A DNA stretch of 64,000 nt from Gordionus sp. m RMFG-2023 (Eukaryota > Nematomorpha > Gordioida > Chordodea > Parachordodidae), in the NCBI RefSeq assembly GCF_954871325.1, contig NC_088775.1, forward strand, positions 88,885,561 through 88,949,560, written 5' to 3'. The notes beneath the pieces are model-generated. The model was given only the letters and a program-made list of their open reading frames with translations, had not been told where the DNA came from and did not search any database. The translations under genes and the position numbers were made by a program. Shown one piece after another: positions 35,822 through 47,981 of this stretch. The first letter of the stretch is position 1, and every line of letters starts with the position of its first letter.

Positions 35822-38275
35822 ATGATATATATTAAAATAGATCAAGGTGATTTAGGTGGTGCAATTAAACTCATATCCTCAGATAACCATCTTTCTCCTA
35901 TCAATGAAGAAACATTACAACTATTGAAACAATTACATCCTGAAGCTTCTACAGATAATCTACCCATCTCTCCAATTAACCAGACTGTAATTTTTACCAG
36001 TGATGAAATAGTCAATGCTATCAATTCTTTCAATAAAAACTCAGCAGGTGGTCTTGATGGTTTCAGACCCTCCTATTTTCAATACTTAATTAATTCAAAA
36101 AATCCTTCCCATAGTTCTGTCATCAAGGTTTTAACAACTTTTTGTAATAACATAATAAATACTGATATTCCAATACAAACTCACCAAATCCTTTTTGGTG
36201 CACGTCTAATTGCTTTATCTAAGCCAGATGGTGGTGTTATATTTGAATGTTTATTATATTTTAAAAAGTTTATGCTATTTGAATTATATATTTCGTACAT
36301 TTTATATTATCTTATGGAGGTCAATGTAATTGCATATTAGTAGAAGTTAAATGACATAATTATAAAAGACTATATATAGGAAACAATTTTATAATAAAGA
36401 ATCTATTGTTTTGACTATAAAAGGTGGTACCCGTCCCATTGCAGTAGACTCCTTTTTCAGAAGATTAATAGCCAAAATCATAATCGAACACATCAAACAT
36501 GATGCTGTCAACATTTTAAATTCTTATCAAGTAGGTTTTGGGATCAAGGGTGGCTGTGAAATAGCGGCTCATACCTTAAGAATTTACTTAGAAAACCCAC
36601 CACCTGATTCTGTAATATGTAAACTAGATTTCAAAAATGCCTTCAATAGCCTACATCGTACCTCATTTTTAAAATTCTTCTATGAAACTTTTCCCTGTTA
36701 TTCTAAATTTATTGAATCCTCATATGGTTTTCAGACGCCTTTGACACATGGATCTTTTCAGATTTTATCCCAAAAGGGCACCCAACAAGGGGATCCATTA
36801 GGACCTCTTCTTTTTTGTTTTGGAATCCATCATCTCATCTACTAAATCAAACAAAATTTTAACCTATATTTTAATCTATGGTATTTAGACGATGGAACCA
36901 TCTGTGGCCCTTCAGCTAAAGTACAAGCGACTTAAAACACCTGAAAATCAATTCCCAAGCTATCGGCCTGGTACTCAACGTAAATAAAACAGAATTATGT
37001 TTCTTAAACAATAAGCCACAAAAGTTGGAAAGCTACAAAATCATTGCTCCTGACAGCTTAACCTTACTTGAGTCCCCATTAGCTAATGCGACCAAGCCGG
37101 GATTTCCTCCAAAAGATTTTTAAAAGCTTTTACAGTATGGAGCACCTTCTAAGTCTCCTACCAGCACATCAATCTTTATTTTTAATTCGCAAATGCCTGT
37201 ACATACCTAAATTTATGCACATTTTCCGATCATCATCTTTTTTCAAAAACAAAGAATTCATATCTAAAATTCAGGATAAATTTAAAATATTTCTGGAAAA
37301 AATTTTAAACATAAATTTAAACTCATTCAATGGGTCACTTGTTCAGCTACCTTTTAAACTAGGCGGTTTCAATTTTTTTCCGCTCAATCCCTTACCATCA
37401 TTCTTATCATCTAGATTATCTAACAATTCTATGATTTCTGGCTTCATATGCCCTACCGATCGTTTATTAGACGACGCTATTGACAAATGGAAGGCAAACA
37501 CACCCATTAACACGGTATTACCATCAATCATCACACACAAAAAAATTTTCACCCTTTAATCTCGAAATACCAAACAGGTATATCAGTCAATCCACCTTTA
37601 GATTGCATTCAACTCCTTCAATTATCTGACAGACTTGGTGGTCATGAATGGATAGAATCACTCCCTAGTCGCAACCTTGGTAATCTCTTATCAGATGAAC
37701 AACTGAGATTAACCATTGGTTTACGTCTAGGTTGCGATATAGTACAGCCTCATGCCTGCATCAAATGAAAATCACCCGTTGATTCAAAGGGTAGACATGG
37801 CTTAAATTGTATTTTTAGTCAAGGGCGACATCAACGGCACTCATCTATAAACCATATAATAAATAGAAGCTTAACAGCTGCACACATTCCAAACAATCTT
37901 GAACCATCAAGTTTATCTCAAGTAGATGTTTTAAGACATGATGGTATGACAACCATATCTTGGGCCCTCGGCTAAATCACTCATATGGGACTACACGTGT
38001 GTCTCATCATTCCCTTCAAACATAAATTTCAATTTAATAACACAGGCAGAAATTAAAAAGATAAACAAATACAAAATTTTAAAAACTTCATCACTCCAAT
38101 AGTGACTTCTACTAACGGGCATTTTTAGCCATCAACATTTATGTTTTTAAAAAATCTGGGTAATAAAATACGACTTTTCACAAATGAACCCAGAGAATTT
38201 CTTTTTATTCGACAAAAAATTCAAATAGAAATTTTTAGACACAATTATCGTACCTTTTTGGGGACTCAATTATAG
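35822..38275 (+). pseudogene. reverse transcriptase of the 57.5-kb family, broken
   Basis: Reads the same protein as the intact gene at 57543-60314: GDLGGAIKLISSDNHLSPIN, SAGGLDGFRPSYFQYL, GARLIALSKPDGG, RPIAVDSFFRRLIAKIIIEH, CKLDFKNAFNSLHRTSFL, QQGDPLGPLLFCFGIHHLI, WYLDDG (about 36880), LRLGCDIVQPHAC and a final PREFLFIRQKIQIEI region. Defects are a 193-bp intron-like insertion (36231-36423), an in-frame TAA at 36843 just before the catalytic YLDD, frameshifts near 36930 and 37085, and stops after 37555. The N-terminal part before the GDLGGA block is missing. It is AT-richer than the intact copy, as expected of long decay. Confidence 0.85.
36231..36423 (+). other. 193-bp intron-like insertion in the RT relic
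   Basis: The relic runs KPDGG, is interrupted, and resumes GTRPIAV. The insert begins GTGGTG and ends TATAAAAG, and precise GT-AG removal restores the frame across the junction as GAT GGT GGT ACC CGT. GGTGGT is present on both sides (36230-36235 and 36423-36428), like a 6-bp target duplication. The intact relative has no insertion here. Confidence 0.6.
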
Positions 38276-38412
38276 AATTTTATTTTTAATTATATAATTA
38301 TAAATTTGTAAATTATAATTTTTTTATGTAAATTTAAAAATATAAGTAAATAGATATTACCAAAAAAAAATTTATATTATTATATTATGAAATGAAATGA
38401 AAAAGAAAAAGA

Positions 38413-40672
38413 AATTTTTTTAATAAAAAAAATGATATGCTACTATTATAATATTTATTTTTGTTACAATTTATTAGTGATTTTCACACGCCCAAAATTT
38501 TAAGCAAAAAATATTTTTTGAAGTTCAAAAAGATTTTTAAACATATTTTGATAAATTTTTTAAATCTTTTTGAGGAATTCTTTTGTGAAATTTATTATAA
38601 ATAAAAAATCTTTTAGATGAAATCTTTTATAGTTTTTTTTTATCATTTTTGTAAAATTATCTATTTTTTAAGTATATTAAAAGAGGTGGGTTTTCTAAAT
38701 AATATTTTTATTTAACTTATTTATGTATATGATCTTTTTAAGGATAATGATTTAATCTGACAATTTTTATATTTGTTATTGAAGATGTTCCTTGGAAAAA
38801 TGACAATTATCATAATCGGTATTTTTAAACATATTAGATTTTTTTACGGTAAAATATATATTTTTAACATGTTAAATTAAAATTTTAATTAAGATGCACC
38901 ATATAAAAGTGACAATTATCATAATCGTTATTTTTGAAGTTTTTTAAATTTTTTTGACGTAAATAGGTTAAAATAAGTATTGTTAATATGTATTAATAAA
39001 AACTCAGTGTAGATATACCCTAGATAAGTGACAATTGTCATAATCCTTATTTTTAAAGTTTTTTGAATTTTTTTGATGCAAATGGGTAAAAATATAGATT
39101 GTAAACTTGTTAAAATAAAATTTCATGAAGATGTACCACAGAAAAGTGACAATTGTAATAATCGTTATTTTTAAACTTCTTTTGACGTATATGGGCCAAA
39201 ATAAGTATTGATAACATGTTTAAATAAAACTTCAGTTAAGATGTACCCAAAATAAGTGACAATTGTCATAATCATTTTTAAAGTTTTTTTAATTTTTTTG
39301 ACGCAAATGGGCAAAAAATTAATTGCTAACATGTATTAATAAAAACTCAGTGTAGATATACCCTAGATAAGTGACAATTGTTATAATCGTTATTTTTAAA
39401 GTTTTTTTGATTTTTTTTGAAGCAAATGGGCAAAAATAGAAAATGATGTTAAAATAAAATATCAATGAAGATGTACCATAGATAAGTGACAATTGTCATA
39501 ATCGTTGTTTTTAAAGTTTTTGAATTATTTAACGCAATTGAAGTTTTATTTAAATATGTTATCAATACTTATTTTGGCCCATTTACATCAAAAAAAAGTT
39601 TAAAAATAATGATTATGATAACTGTCACTTATTTAGGGTACATCTTCACTTAAGTTTTATTTAAACATGCAAGCAATATTTATTCTAACCCATTGGTCAA
39701 AAAAATTCAAAAAACTTTAAAAATAACGATTATGACAATTGTCACTTTTCAATGGTACATCTTCATGAAATTTTAATTTAGCATGTTTACAATCTATACT
39801 TTTACCCATTTACAACAAAAGATTTCAAAATAAACAACGATTATGACAATTGTAACTTATCTATGATACATCTTCACTGAAATTTTATTTAAACATGTTA
39901 GCAATACTTATTTTAGCCCATTTACGTCAAAAAAATTTATAAAATAACGTATATGACAATTGTCACTTTTCTATGGTACATCTTTATGAAATTTTAATTT
40001 AACATGTTTACAATCTATATTTTTACCCATTTACGTTAAAAAATTTTAAAAAGTTTAAAATAATGATTATGATAATTGTCACTTATCTAGGGTACATCTT
40101 CACTGAAGTTTTATTTAACATGTTAAAAATACATATTTATTGCCCATTAGCGTTAAAAAAATCTAATATGTTTAAAAATACCGATTATGATAATTGCCAT
40201 ATTTCCAAGGAACATCTTCATTGAATTTATAATTTAACATCTTTACAATATAAATGATATTTTTACCCTTTTGAGTCAAAAAATCTTAAAAATAACGAAT
40301 ATGACAATTGTCACATTAAAATTTTATCCTTAAAAAGATCATAAAATAACATAAATAAGTTAAATATAAATATTTTAAAAAAAATTATTTATAAAACCAC
40401 CTCTTTTAATAAACTTAAGAAATAGATAATTTTACAGAAATGATAAAAAAAACTATAAAGATTTCACCTAAAAATTGTATATTTATAATAAATTTCACAA
40501 AAGAATTCCTCAAAAAAGATATTTGATTTAAAATTTTTATCATAATATGTTCAAAAATCTTTTTGACTTCAAGAAATATTTTTTACTTAAAATCTTGGAC
40601 GTGAAAATCACTAATAAATTGTAACAAAAATAATATTACAATAGTAGCAAATCAGTTTTTATTAAAAAACAT
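38413..40672. repeat. 2.26-kb palindrome of fourteen ~115-bp units
   Basis: The two arms meet near 39540. The outer parts pair as ATTTATTAGTGATTTTCAC (38470s) with GTGAAAATCACTAATAAAT (40600s), and GTTCCTTGGAAAAATGACA with CATATTTCCAAGGAAC. Each arm holds seven units keyed by GTGACAATTGTCATAATCG near 38800, 38910, 39030, 39147, 39256, 39370 and 39487, and its reverse near 39607, 39725, 39838, 39945, 40063, 40180 and 40295. GTGACAATTGTCAC is itself palindromic. No coding frame. This could be a foldback transposon or the regulatory part of the enclosing element. Confidence 0.85.
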
Positions 40673-40727
40673 ATATGTTGTTTTCTTTTAAATAAATGAA
40701 TTCGTAATATATTTATTGTTTAACGGT

Positions 40728-40966
40728 AATTCGCTGTAATGTATTCGCTCTAATAAATTCGCGGTTAAGGTTTCGCGGAAATAAATTCGCGACAATGGCT
40801 TCGCGAAATTGTCTTCGCTATAAATGTTTCGCGGAGATAAATTCGCTGAATTGGTTTCGCGATTTTACCTTCGCTATAAAATCTTTTTGCGATAAACGAC
40901 ATTCGCGATAAAAGTTTCGTGAAAAAGTGTTTCGCGATAAATGTTTTGCTGAATTGACCTGATACG
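40728..40966. repeat. right terminal cluster of TTCGCGA words
   Basis: Inverted counterpart of the left cluster, with about fifteen TTCGCGA, TTCGCTA or TTCGCTG words. It ends TTGCTGAATTGACCTGATAC, against the left start's TCAATTCAGC. A 75-codon minus frame across it is an artefact. Confidence 0.8.
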
Positions 40967-41060
40967 AATAATTTATATTTGGTATGTCTCAAATATAATT
41001 TTACGTTAATATGATAAATATTTTTTATCTTTTGATGTAATTTGACTTTTCTTATATATA

Positions 41061-42786
41061 TAGACCTATGCGCCGGCCGGCCAACGCCGAAAACGCCCCC
41101 GTTAAAAAAATGACGCAGGCGCGCCTCCCATTTTTATATGGGTGGCGCACGGCCGGCGAAGAAATTTCTTTCATATTTTATACCTTTTTATTCTAATAAT
41201 TGGTCAACATCACTGCTGTAATTTATTTTAATGTCAATCAGGTTTTGATGAATTTTTATTTACTACTATTTTATAATCATAATTATATTATTATAGAATT
41301 CAATCAATCAAAAATCTAAAATTTCAAAAGTTACCATAATTTTACATATTTCATCTATATTTAATAATTCTATAAATAATTTTAGTATCCTAACTCTGGA
41401 TAATAAAAAAATCCATAGTCTGGAAATTTTTTGCGAAAGAATTAGAGAAATTATTACAGCTCTAAGATATAAAACTGCAGAGGTTGAATTTGAATTCGAG
41501 GAAGATCAAAAAATTGTCTAAGTACAATAGATTTAACATCAGACATGTTACTTGACAGCATTGATCCATACCCAGATCCCGTTCTCAAATTGGCAATTCC
41601 AATGATAATAATAACAATAATTCCACGCATATGAAAACCTTAAAATTAAATGTCCCAAAGTTGGCATAGTACATTAATTATGCTAGAAAGCATATCTGGA
41701 TTAAATAAGAATTTAATTAAAAATGTTTTGAAAAGAATTGGGAAGCACTTTCTCAAATTATCAAATTATGAATCTGAGCTGGTAGAAGAACGATTAGCAT
41801 TTCTTCCAAAATTTAAAGATCGAATTCTTTCAATACAAAAAGGGCCTACTTTAAACTTGGCGTTACTTTTTTAGCAATGAAATTGAAACAAATTTAATAG
41901 TAAAAGATAGTGATAATTCTGAAATCATTTCACTTAAGGAAATTATGCTAAAAAAAACTTGCGTTACGATTTTCGGTGTGTAATCTGTAAGCAATAATAT
42001 ATAAGTATATTCTTTTATTTTTTTTTAAAAATTATCTAGGTATTGGCTTCTCTTTTAGATCCAAGATTTCAAAAATTGACATATTGTGTCAAAGTATTTA
42101 ATAGAGCAAAATTGTTCAGCTTCAGAATTTGTAATAAAACATTTTAAACTTATAGATAATGATCATAATCAGTTAGTAAATATAGCTAATGAGGATCAAG
42201 ATGAATAATTAAATTTAAGTTATTTGACAAAATTGGCAAATAAACATTCAACATATATAAATTATGATTCCAAGTTAGGTGACTAAGAATTCCACAGTTT
42301 TCTTGGAAAACGATATTCACAAGATATGGACGTTCTAAATTTTTGGAGAGAAAAGAAGAGTAAACTTCCCAATCTTTCCAGACTCTCCAAATAAATCTTT
42401 GCCTTCGGGTGACTAACCTAGTGATAGAGTTTTCTCTACCGCTGAATTGACGTTAAATTCAAGGGGATCATTATTATCCCGAAAATTTAAATAAAATAAT
42501 TTTTACACATGATAATTATAAAAATTACGAAATCGATTTTGGATTTATAATGAGTTTTCTATTAAATAAATTTTAAAAAAATATGCTGAGATATCTGTAG
42601 AGCAATGTACATTCATCGTTTTTAAGAAATAATAAGCAATTAAAAAAATTTATGTTAGAAAAATTTATAACTGCGCCGTTTTACGCCGATTTTGTTGACG
42701 GCGGCTAAAAATCGACGCGCCGCCGGCCGTCGATAGGATCTTTGAAAATTGCGCTGCCGCCGATAGTTTTCCGGCGCACAGGTCTA
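41061..42786 (+). mobile_element. hAT family E, shortened copy
   Basis: Ends TAGACCTATGCGCCGGCCGG and CCGGCGCACAGGTCTA, GC-rich for 60-130 bp inside each end. TATATATA flanks both sides (41053-41060, 42787-42794), an 8-bp duplication but in simple sequence. Decayed transposase blocks remain: SQSWHSTLIMLESISGLNKN (41650-41710), a LxExLAFLPKFKDRI block, VLASLLDPRFQKLTYC (about 42040-42090), and FWREKKSKLPNLSRLSK with a PSERVFS-like remnant (about 42340-42440). The N-terminal zinc finger and DLWTD region present in the 60.6-kb copy are deleted. It starts only 95 bp after the 35416-40966 element. Confidence 0.85.
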
Positions 42787-44296
42787 TATATATAAAACAA
42801 AATATCGCCTCAGAACAGTAAAGAGAAATGCAAATTTTAAATATAAATTGAAGATCTGAATTTCAAATTTTATAACGTTTTGATCATTTGGTTATTATTG
42901 GTTATAACAATAAGGAATAATATTAATTAAATAATTTTTTTTATAATTTTTAGTATTATTTATATATTTATACACTAAATTTAAAAATATTTAAATATCT
43001 TTTTTAATTTTTAAGTGGAATTTTAAAATATAAAAGTCAATTAGCGAGATTTTTTTGCTAAAATTAATGATCATATGGTGCGCGTTAGCGATATTATATA
43101 TTTAAAAAATTTTTGGACTTTGAATTGAAGCGCGCCTTTTAAATTTACAAATAACCTATAAGGTTTGGGTAAATAGTTATTTCAAAACACATCATGCAAG
43201 AGTCGGGTTATTAATATAAACATTTTTAAGCATAAAATATCTTAGTAATTGTTAAACAGCCATACCAAGCCGATTTTAAGTTAGATTTTAAGTCAAAATA
43301 ATATCGCGCAAGTCTCTAGGATTACGTTAATAGAAGGCTAAACATTACTGTCAGCTATAAGCAAAATCTTTCATGTTTTTATTGAAAATTGATTGGCATG
43401 GTTCTCCTTCCAAAATTGTCGCCCATTTAATGATTGTTAAAAAAATTTTAATTTATTTTATAAATTTATCGCTTCAAATATATTTGAAGGCCATTTTTTT
43501 TCTCATTTTAGTTTATTTATTTTAAAAAAAAAATACGCGCTGAATAAGAAAGCGACGATATAATATAGAATTTAAATATTATTTGAATGACATAATTAAT
43601 GTTTATATCTGTATTAAAATGCAATATCAGTATAGTACATTATATTATATTATTAGTAGATATTCATTTTCATGCTATATTTTATAATAATGAATATCTA
43701 CCATTCTATATTATATTTAATCAATCATTCATTTTACTCTAAATATATATATAATTAAAAACATCTTTTATTTTATATAATAATAATAATGTATTGGAAA
43801 CCAAAATATGGTCATTCATGATACATAATAAAATTCTATAAATTAAATCGTCAAAAATAAAATATTTTAAAAAATTAATATAAAAAAAAAATTAAATCAA
43901 TAATAGTTATAAATTGAAGTAGTAGAGAAATGAAATTTACTCAAATACAGAATCAACTTATTATTATGTTGTGTTGTATGATACAACTTATATTATGTAT
44001 TTAAAGTGGTGTTTTCAATTACATTTATATTTAATATTACTTTTTGACAAATGTTTCACTTAAGGCGAAAAGAAGATATATTTAGATTGTAATAATATAT
44101 TAAAGGTTGTTAATTATATAACGTGATTGGAAACAATTTATTTTTCGAGATATATAAAGAATGATTATTTTTGATATATACAACAGATAAAAACCATTCA
44201 TTTTTATTTTCTTTTGTTTAACCATATTATTCAATAAAAAGATCACAAAGACCACATCACATTCAAATTATTCTATATATCTATTCTTATACATTA
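42787..44296. other. AT-rich DNA with a decayed MITE A
   Basis: No gene supported. A weak family A copy lies at about 43250-43440 (GTTAAACAGCCATACCAAGC, AAGTCAAAATAATATCGCGC). A 13-bp-stem hairpin TAGATATTCATT/AATGAATATCTA lies near 43657-43700. Confidence 0.4.
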
Positions 44297-44635
44297 TGTT
44301 GAATGGAGATATGGAATCCGTGGGGATTTTAAATCTCTATTTTAAATCCTTTACCGAGAGCGATTTTTAGATTTTAAAAATTACAGGAATTGCATTTCGG
44401 CAGGTGTCCAGTACTCAAACTGTAAATTTCAAACAATTTTGAAATGAACTTTAGAAAACTACTCCTAATTTATATTAATTTTTTATATGGATTTTTCATA
44501 TAAATTTAAAAAAATACCAAAAATGTCTAGGGCTGAAATTTATAGGATAAATACTCTACACGTGCTAGAATACATTTCAGGTTAAATCGGACTTGGTAAA
44601 GGATGATAAAATCAATAGTTCCGCCCTATACGACA
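44297..44635. mobile_element. MITE family D copy, older
   Basis: TGTTGAATGGAGATATGGAA at the left and CCGCCCTATACGACA at the right. The interior has the same fold-back blocks as 29279-29645, including TACTCTACACGTGCTAGAAT. It is more diverged than that copy. Confidence 0.65.
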
Positions 44636-46259
44636 TATATAATATGTATTATTCTATGTGTTTTATACCTTGTTTAAAATATCAACAATAATTTCTGAGT
44701 TTTTAGTCAATTTCTCCCTAAATACAATATTCAAATATCTTCAATAATACAATAACGAATATATATATTCCAAATTTTAATAAATCAAAAAATATATATA
44801 TAATTAAATGGCGATTTTTCTAAAAAAAAAAAAAATAAGGAAAAAAATTTATTTTTAAATTGTTAGAGAAAGAATTTTTTACAAATACAAAAAAATTATC
44901 ATTTTGTATAGTACTTATATAACTAAGTGGTTTGTAAATTAGCTGAGGTTTAGCAATTTTTGTATAATAAGTTATCGTGTTTGTAAAACTAGATGATAAA
45001 ATGTTTTTGGTTAAATACATTAAGTATATATAATATTTATATTATCACTGACATATCAAGGATTTTGCTATAAGGGGGGGGGGTATTAATAAGTGAATTT
45101 TTCCCCGTAAATTTTGTTAGATATCTAAGTCTATTTATTATAGGCCTATAGCTATATTAGATTTTCATAAAAATGGGTTATGGGGGGGGGGGATCCCATT
45201 TCAACTTCCCCTCTCCCCGCTTAGTTATCCGCCTGGTATATTTCTTTCCTAATTATTTTAATTGGTTGGCCAATTTTATTTCTTTCTATTTTTATTTAAT
45301 CATGCCCTAAATTTTAATATTTTTAAATATGAAAATACAAAATTAAATAATTAACCATAAAATGTCCAATTTTTTTTTATAACAAATTTACCCCAAAATT
45401 TATTAGCTCGTAAATATTATTTTATATTTTTTTAGTTTGAATAATATTAATTGCGGATTAAATATTATAAAATATTGTATTGTGGTATTCTAATTATTTT
45501 AATTATAATGTAGAGGCGTAGCCAGCGGTGGAGAAGAAAATCCCTCCTTCACCCATAGCTATAAATGAAGATTTATAATTAAATTTAAAGAAATATAAAA
45601 GGTTTCTGTAAAAATTAAAACTTTGAACCTTTGTATAAAATGATATGAATAATGAAGGGTTTGAAGATTGAAACAAAACGTTATTAACCCTAAAATAAGC
45701 AAACTTATATTAATTTTTATTATCATTTATGTTTAAATTTATTTCATCTCCATTATATTTATATAATAATAAATTATAAAGTAAAAAATATTTTAAATTA
45801 ACATTATAAAAAGAAAAAAATAATATTAAAAAAAATTAAAAGTTAATATTATATAAAAAAATTATAAGAAATATAAAAATATTAATAACTATACAATTGT
45901 TAAACAGTTAAAGAATAAATCTCTACAATTATCTGGCGTTTTCATCTAATTTTTATAACCAAATTATTCATCTAACAAAATTATCTATGCATCACCAATC
46001 TTTATAAATAAGTAAGTAATTTTGCTTATAATAAAAAAAAAATATAAGTTATATAAATTATATATTTGGATATTACAACAGTTTTCATGTAATGCGAATA
46101 GTACAGTCTTTCTATTTTAAACCTAAATTTCTTCCCTGTTAATTAATTTATTTCTCCCCATGAAAATTGAAAGTTTATTTTCTTACATTCTTTTTGAACT
46201 TTAAGCACTAAATCTCACCCTTTCAAAGTCCTACTTCATTTCATCTACCTCTTCTGCCC
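44636..46259. other. AT-rich DNA, no gene
   Basis: Contains two G-runs (about 45076-45085 and 45182-45192) and A/T runs. The minus-strand frame 44820-45020 is low complexity. No domain recognised. Confidence 0.4.
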
Positions 46260-46440
46260 TTGAAGATATCCAACTCTTTCGAAATAATGATAAAGGCGGA
46301 GAGTAGTTGTAAGCTTTGCCTAGTAAAAATTTAGGGGATCTCTTAACTAATGAAGAATTAAGATTCGCCCTAGGTCATAGACTTGACTGCGACATAGTCC
46401 AACCTCATAGTTGCCTTATTGCAACTTACCAGTTAGTACT
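46260..46440 (+). pseudogene. C-terminal fragment of the RT family
   Basis: Reads EDIQLFRNNDKGGE, then two stops, then LPSKNLGDLLTNEELRFALG and HRLDCDIVQPHSC. It is collinear with LSDRLGGHEWIESLPSRNLG in the 35.8-kb relic and DDEFQTAIGHRLGC in the intact gene. Only the linker before the C-terminal zinc motif survives. Confidence 0.7.
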
Positions 46441-47297
46441 AAGGGCAGTCATGATTTCAGTATTTAAATATCTAAAATTAATTTTAGATAAAATCCTAGA
46501 AAATATGAAAGTATCGCATATTTAAAAAGATATTTTTGAGTTTTTAAATATATTTAAAAATCCCTAATACATTTTGACAACAATACCAATTACTACTAGC
46601 ACAAACGAGGGTACCTTTTCTTCATTAAGTAGAAAAATCCTATCCTAGAAATATGAGATCATAATTGATTGAATGGACTAGTTCTAATCTTCAATGCAGA
46701 AAAATCCATTTGAATAGCGCAATGCATAGAAGATTAAATTTCCATTCATGAAAAGATTATATTTTAATTAACTTTTTCAAATCAGCATATGATGTTTAAA
46801 AATATTCTCATAATGTAAATACATGTATGACTAGTTATACGGGGTTTCTCAAATTTAAATCATAAATTGTATAAACATGATTTGAAAGAGATAAGCATAA
46901 TCTCATTAGGCTTGAAACATTTTTTTTTTCGTGGAAGTTCAGGACTATAAATCTTTATCGGTACATCAAAAATTTTTGCAAGAACATCTTCTATTCTGCT
47001 TCCGGTGGATACGCATTTGTTATTTTTTATCCCCCTTGACCATATCAAAATCGGAAACTATCACGAAAAAGAGGCAGACTACCAAAAACGTCACTTGTAG
47101 ACCCACGTTATGTTCATACTTTGATTGTCTGAGCCATATCCGGACATTTGATTTGTAAATATATTATGCAGCCTTACAATATATTTTATTATGATTGATT
47201 TACATACCGGTTTATAAATATATAATATTTTTTATTATATACTTGCTCTTAGATATTTTGTATTTTTCCAACATTTTGTTCTAGATTTGTATTTCTT
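46441..47297. other. no gene seen
   Basis: Mixed-composition DNA. Overlapping frames on both strands near 46860-47158 lack recognisable motifs. One encodes SFDCLSHIRTFDL-like residues, but no family is suggested. Confidence 0.35.
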
Positions 47298-47700
47298 TCG
47301 CCGAGGTGGCCTAGTGGGTTTATGATGTATGCTTGGAAACAGAAGGTTCCAGGTTCAATCCTGATGGAACGTAAAAATTTTCAGGTTTTCCTTTGATGAT
47401 TGATGTGTAAGGATATATGCTAGGATAAATTTCTGAGCTGAGAAATGCCACCCCGGTCACAGACAGGCTTGGACAGCCGGGTGCTAGGATACTTGTTCAA
47501 TAAACTAAAATGAAAGATGGCCAGCTGACCTCGTGGGCCATTCAGGGATGATAGATGTAATCGATAAGAATACTCAGGTGGGATATCTGTCGATAAAATA
47601 CTCCGGTTGGGTGTCTGTCGATATTGATACTTCGGTGTAAGATCAAGATACAATGATGACGATACTCCGGTAGAGGATCTAAATGGAATGGATAAGCAAC
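47298..47700 (+). mobile_element. tRNA-derived SINE
   Basis: The head resembles a tRNA gene: box A-like TGGCCTAGTGG (47308-47318) and box B AGGTTCAATCC (about 47351-47361), ~34 bp apart, ending GATGGAAC. It cannot be a working tRNA because no acceptor or anticodon stem pairs convincingly. The unrelated body follows (CACCCCGGTCACAGACAGGC, GACCTCGTGGGCCATTCAGG). A tail of imperfect TACTCCGGTGGGATATCTGT words recurs inverted at 35260-35400. Internal RNA polymerase III promoters drive such elements. Confidence 0.7.
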
Positions 47701-47981
47701 TAAGGTGAAGGATATCGGAGATAAAAAGAGATAGCTGGCATGAATAATAAAGTGGAGGCAGTATTGAAAAGAGCTTATCATCAGAAAAAGGTAAAAGCTT
47801 AAGAGAGAAAAGATAAAATTATAGGTTCTAATAAATTTTATATGATGATGAGTTTTCAATAAAACAGTTACCCACCCCCCCCCCCTTCTCACCACATAGT
47901 TTGACTGGATGAAATATGAATTGTATTACTTTAATTAAATTTTAATGACACGTTTATTACATACGAAATGGAATTAGGCCG

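Larger units (their letters stand above)
35416..40966. mobile_element. 5.55-kb element with TCGCGAA-repeat terminal inverted repeats
   Basis: The left cluster (35416-35731) and right cluster (40728-40966) are inverted copies, each made of spaced words such as TTTATCGCGAAA, TTATAGCGAA and TTTTTCGCGAAA. The outer ~55 bp align best: the left has TCAATTCAGCGAAACTTTTA then TCGCGAAACACTTTTTCGCG; the right, reverse-complemented, has TCAATTCAGCAAAACATTTA then TCGCGAAACACTTTTTCACG. Identical 9-bp AATAATTTA (35407-35415 and 40967-40975) flank it at equal distance, as in Mutator-like elements. Inside are a broken reverse transcriptase and a large palindrome. No transposase was found, so it is non-autonomous. 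The cargo may have entered by insertion. Confidence 0.65.

Noticed and set aside
38413-40672. Regularly spaced repeats resembling a CRISPR array
   Set aside because: Spacers are homologous to each other, units are ~115 bp and the array is palindromic in eukaryotic DNA. It is a repeat structure, not CRISPR.
40765-40992. 75-codon frame with repeated SRETFIAK-like residues
   Set aside because: It is a translation of the TCGCGAA terminal repeats.
43929-44003. Leader-like ATG frame (MKFTQIQNQLIIMLCC) as exon 1 of copy 3
   Set aside because: It is 5.6 kb from exon 2 and does not resemble the MKLLFGLFFLW leader of the paralogs. Too speculative.
47298-47371. Functional tRNA gene
   Set aside because: Box A and B match, but no cloverleaf with paired acceptor and anticodon stems could be drawn, and a SINE body follows.
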